A stretch of DNA of 39,454 nt from Solirubrobacteraceae bacterium. GTDB taxonomy: Bacteria; Actinomycetota; Thermoleophilia; Solirubrobacterales; Solirubrobacteraceae. Positions 37,349-39,454 of this stretch are shown one piece after another. Numbering within the stretch: the first letter of the stretch is position 1; the number at the start of each line of letters is the position of its first letter. The position numbers and the translations under genes were made by a program. The notes beneath the pieces were generated by a model, which did no database searches, was not told where the DNA came from, and saw nothing but the letters and a program-made list of their open reading frames with translations. The stretch is taken from assembly GCA_030447785.1 (NCBI GenBank), contig JAUJOF010000021.1, forward strand, positions 1-39,454. Reading direction: 5' to 3'.

Positions 37349-37762
37349 TCAGTCGTCGGAGGAGGGCCGGCGTCGCTCCTGCTTGCGCTGGGCCCCGCGC
37401 CGTTTGGCGGCCAGGCGCCGCTCGCGGGCGCCCGCACTCGGACGCGTGGGGCGCCGGCGGCGCTGGACGGCCAGTGCCCGCGCGAGGCGCTCGGCCAGAC
37501 GCTCGAGGGCGAGTTGGCGGTTGCGCGCCTGACTGCGCGCGTCCTGGGCCACGGCCGTCACCCGGGGCCCGCAGCGCCCGAGGATCCGCGCTCGCTGCCC
37601 CTCGCTCAGCGCGGCGGACGCCTGTACGTCGAAGACCGCTTCCACCCGGGAGGCGGTCACGTTGGCGTGCTGGCCCCCCGGCCCGGAGGAGCGGCTGGCG
37701 CGCAGCTCGATCTCGCCGAGGGGCAGCGCGAGGGAGTCGGTGACGCGCAGTGTGTCCGCCAT
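37349..37762 (-). CDS. arfB: Alternative ribosome-rescue peptidyl-tRNA hydrolase (ArfB/ICT1 type)
   Basis: 137 residues from the ATG at 37762 (MADTLRVTDSLALPL). The GGQ catalytic motif is in RSSGPGGQHANVTASRV, and the C-terminal tail is very basic (KRRGAQRKQERRR), which inserts into the mRNA channel of stalled ribosomes. This pairing of a GGQ domain with a basic tail separates ArfB from full release factors. The 3' end of a small gene broken by an insertion element lies 11 nt upstream on the same strand. Confidence 0.92.
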   Translation of the reverse strand: MADTLRVTDSLALPLGEIELRASRSSGPGGQHANVTASRVEAVFDVQASAALSEGQRARILGRCGPRVTAVAQDARSQARNRQLALERLAERLARALAVQRRRRPTRPSAGARERRLAAKRRGAQRKQERRRPSSDD

Positions 37763-37773
37763 CGCTGGCCTTC

Positions 37774-37892
37774 CTACCACCCTCGGTAATCCTCGAACTC
37801 CCAGAGGCGGAAGCGGTCGAGCTTCGGTGCGATTTCGCTCCAGTCCTCGCCCTCGGTCCGCGGACAGGGGTTGATAAAGAGTCGGTGGTCGG
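37774..37892 (-). pseudogene. 3' part of a small gene split by the IS256-family element
   Basis: The frame ends RLFINPCPRTEGEDWSEIAP and then a tryptophan-rich tail WEFEDYRGW before a TAG at 37774. At the edge of the element (37892) it joins, after removal of the element and one copy of the target duplication, to the frame at 39346-39415. The result is an unbroken 59-residue protein. I do not recognise the family. The open frame continuing into the element (to 37970) is antisense to the element's leader and is not meaningful. Confidence 0.6.
37884..37892. repeat. Target-site duplication, left copy
   Basis: GGTGGTCGG borders the left end of the element. The identical 9-mer borders the right end at 39346-39354. 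IS256-family elements usually make 8-9 bp duplications. Confidence 0.75.
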
Positions 37893-37919
37893 GTCGAGTC
37901 GGTAGAAGTGGTGTAGCTG
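37893..37919. repeat. Left terminal inverted repeat of the IS256-family element
   Basis: The inner 12 bases GTGGTGTAGCTG match the right end (39318-39329) perfectly in inverted form. Over 27 bases about 20 positions match. Confidence 0.75.
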
Positions 37920-38014
37920 GCGCGCAGGGTGGTGGTCGCCGAGAAGGCGGGCGGCCATCGCAGCGCTCATGATCGTCGGTCTGTAGCTGCAGTCCGAACG
38001 AAGGAGACACCACG

Positions 38015-39289
38015 ATGGCCAAGAGCCAGAGGATGACGGCTGCCCACGCGGCAGTCGAGAATCATGCAGACCGAGCACGTCGACGTGATCCGCGCGTCGG
38101 TCGCGGCGATGGTGGCCGAGCTGATGGAGGCCGAGATCGCCGCGCAGATCGGCGCTTGGCACGGTGAGCGTGCGCCTGAGCAGCGCTCGGCGCAGCGCAA
38201 CGGCTACCGGCCGCGACAGTGGAAGACCCGCGCGGGCGAGTTGGAGCTTGCGATCCCCAAGCTGCGCTCCGGGCCCGGCGTACTTCCCGTCGTTTGTGGA
38301 GCCGCGCAAGCGCAGCGAGCAGGCGTTGGTCGCTGTGGTCCAGGAGGCCTACGTCAACGGCGTGTCGACGCGCAAGGTGGAGCGGCTGGTCGAGCAGCTG
38401 GGCATCGCGGCGATGGGCAAGGACGAGGTCTCGCGGCTGTGCCGGGCGCTGGACGAGCAGGTCACGGCGTTTCGTGAGCGCCCGCTGGAGGGCGCCCAGT
38501 ACCCGTACCTGTGGCTCGATGCCAAGGTCGAACGCGTGCGCGAACCGGGCGGCGTGCGCCAGAAGTGCCTGGTGATCGCCTACGGGGTGCACGAGTGCGG
38601 CCGCCGCGAGGTCATCGGCCTGGACGTCGGTGAGGCGGAGACCGAGGCGTTCTGGCGCGAGTTTCTGCGCGGCCTGCGCGCCCGCGGCCTGCAACGCGTG
38701 CGCCTGTGCGTCTCAGACGCCCACGAGGGGCTGAAGACGGCCATCGCCCCAGGTGCTGGGCTGTCCGTGGCAGCGCTGCGGCGTGCACTTCCAGCGCGAC
38801 ATGCTCGGCCACGTCGCCAAGGCCCATCAGCCTATGGTCGCCGCCGCCATCCGCGGCGTCTTCCACGCCGACGGCCACCACGAGGCGCGCGCCACACTGG
38901 GCGACGTCGTCGAGCGCCTGGCCGGCCCGGCGCCCAAGGTCGCGCGGCTGCTGGAGGCCGCCGAGCCCGACCTGCTGGCCTTCTACCGCTTCCCCGCCGA
39001 GCACTGGTCCAAGCTCAGGTCGACCAACCCGCTGGAGCGCGTCAACCGCGAGATCGGGCGGCGCTCCGATGCGGTCGGCATCTTCCCCAACGACGCCGCC
39101 CTGCTGCGGCTCGCCGGCGCCCTGCTGCTCGAACAAAACGACGAGTGGCTGGTCGGCCGACGCTACCTCTCCGAGGCGTCCATGCAGCTCGTCACCGCGC
39201 CCAGCCACTCTGAGCCCGAGCGGTACGGCGAGAACACCATCTCCATCGAGTTCAACGAGGAGGTGAGCGAGCTCCCCGCCGCAGCCTGA
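38015..39289 (+). pseudogene. IS256-family (Mutator type) transposase, three apparent frameshifts
   Basis: The ATG at 38015 has AAGGAG 8 nt before it and starts MAKSQRMTAAHAAVEN. Further parts are in other frames: MQTEHVDVIRASVAAMVAEL from 38064, then the section from YFPSFVEPRKRSEQAL after about 38272, then GCPWQRCGVHFQRDMLGHVA after about 38748. The DDE residues are visible as the Asp in LWLDAKVERVRE, the Asp in CVSDAHEGLK and the Glu in NPLERVNREIGRR. One- or two-base changes, two of them in G/C runs, account for all breaks. The full protein would have about 425 residues. Confidence 0.88.
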
Positions 39290-39317
39290 GCCGCTGGAAC
39301 GTCAGCCTGACGATCAG

Positions 39318-39344
39318 CAGCTACACCACAAATCGCTACTTGAC
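39318..39344. repeat. Right terminal inverted repeat of the IS256-family element
   Basis: CAGCTACACCAC at 39318-39329 is the exact inverse of the left-end block; the outer bases match partly. Confidence 0.75.
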
Positions 39345-39345
39345 T

Positions 39346-39354
39346 GGTGGTCGG
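39346..39354. repeat. Target-site duplication, right copy
   Basis: GGTGGTCGG, identical to 37884-37892, directly after the right end of the element. Confidence 0.75.
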
Positions 39355-39415
39355 AACCCGGGTAAGGACGCGCGACGCGGGCGAGAGTCGGCTTCCCGGT
39401 TGCATGGAATGTCAT
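39346..39415 (-). pseudogene. 5' part of the small gene split by the IS256-family element
   Basis: From the ATG at 39415 the minus strand encodes MTFHATGKPTLARVARPYPG followed by SDH, where the element was inserted. Joining at the duplicated 9-mer gives 61 + 9 + 110 = 180 nt, exactly 60 codons with the TAG at 37774. GGGAGG lies about 10 nt before the ATG. The frame is also open further upstream to the window edge, so the true start may lie outside. Confidence 0.5.
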
Positions 39416-39454
39416 GAAGGAGGGCCTCCCGCAGCAGACTGAGCTGGTCTGAGT

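Larger units (their letters stand above)
37893..39345 (+). mobile_element. IS256-family insertion sequence
   Basis: About 1.45 kb, with 27-nt imperfect inverted repeats, a 9-bp target duplication and one transposase gene that fills most of the element. These sizes suit the IS256 (Mutator-like) family. The intact duplication and rejoining of the split host gene suggest a fairly recent insertion. The transposase shows three apparent frameshifts. Confidence 0.85.

Noticed and set aside
37893..37970. N-terminal continuation of the small minus-strand frame into the insertion element
   Set aside because: These codons are antisense to the element's leader and include its inverted repeat; the rejoined frame across the element explains the gene better.

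Overview
The window is G+C-rich bacterial DNA with dense, short-spaced operons. The order mihF-gmk-rpoZ-coaBC, the order rimP-nusA-ylxR-infB-ylxP-rbfA-nrnA-truB-ribF, an actinobacterial mIHF, a pyrR-first pyrimidine operon and DapB/Pnp with an M16 protease point to Actinomycetota. The PyrK and NusA sequence style suggests a Thermoleophilia/Solirubrobacterales-like lineage. That placement is an inference and was not checked by any search.

Region 1 (1-4.6 kb) is accessory. It holds the edge of a DUF4177 gene and a TetR regulator divergent from a cupin gene, with a long inverted-repeat operator lying over the cupin promoter. Next come three small plus-strand genes, the last barstar-like, separated by a conserved ~48-nt hairpin repeat. 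Each start codon lies exactly 33 nt after a repeat end, which resembles a gene-cassette array. Two related minus-strand helical proteins follow, one of them a lipoprotein.

Region 2 (4.6-19 kb) is core minus-strand housekeeping: dapB, M16 peptidase, pnp, a DsbA-like protein, a 1-Cys peroxiredoxin, rpsO, ribF, truB, nrnA, rbfA, DUF503, infB, ylxR, nusA and rimP. One SRPBCC gene lies on the plus strand. A hairpin with a U-tract sits in the rimP leader. NusA carries an extra cysteine-rich, acidic C-terminus.

Region 3 (19-27 kb) has a TPR protein, a membrane transglutaminase with a tandem duplication of its His/Asp half, a DUF58 protein and a MoxR ATPase. It continues into coaBC, rpoZ, gmk and mihF.

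Region 4 (27-36 kb) is the pyrimidine operon pyrR-pyrB-pyrC-carA-carB-pyrK-pyrD, with a PyrR-binding RNA motif covering the pyrR ribosome binding site. Many junctions in the window are 4-nt ATGA/GTGA overlaps.

Region 5 (36-39.5 kb) holds a PASTA protein, a RNase Z-like hydrolase, ArfB and an IS256-family element. The element has identifiable ends and a 9-bp target duplication, and it splits a small gene that rejoins in frame when the element is removed.

About 13 apparent frameshifts occur between 22.7 and 38.8 kb (seven in carB), mostly in G/C runs, and none was seen before that. Sequencing or assembly indels are the likeliest cause, so disrupted genes there should be read with that in mind.
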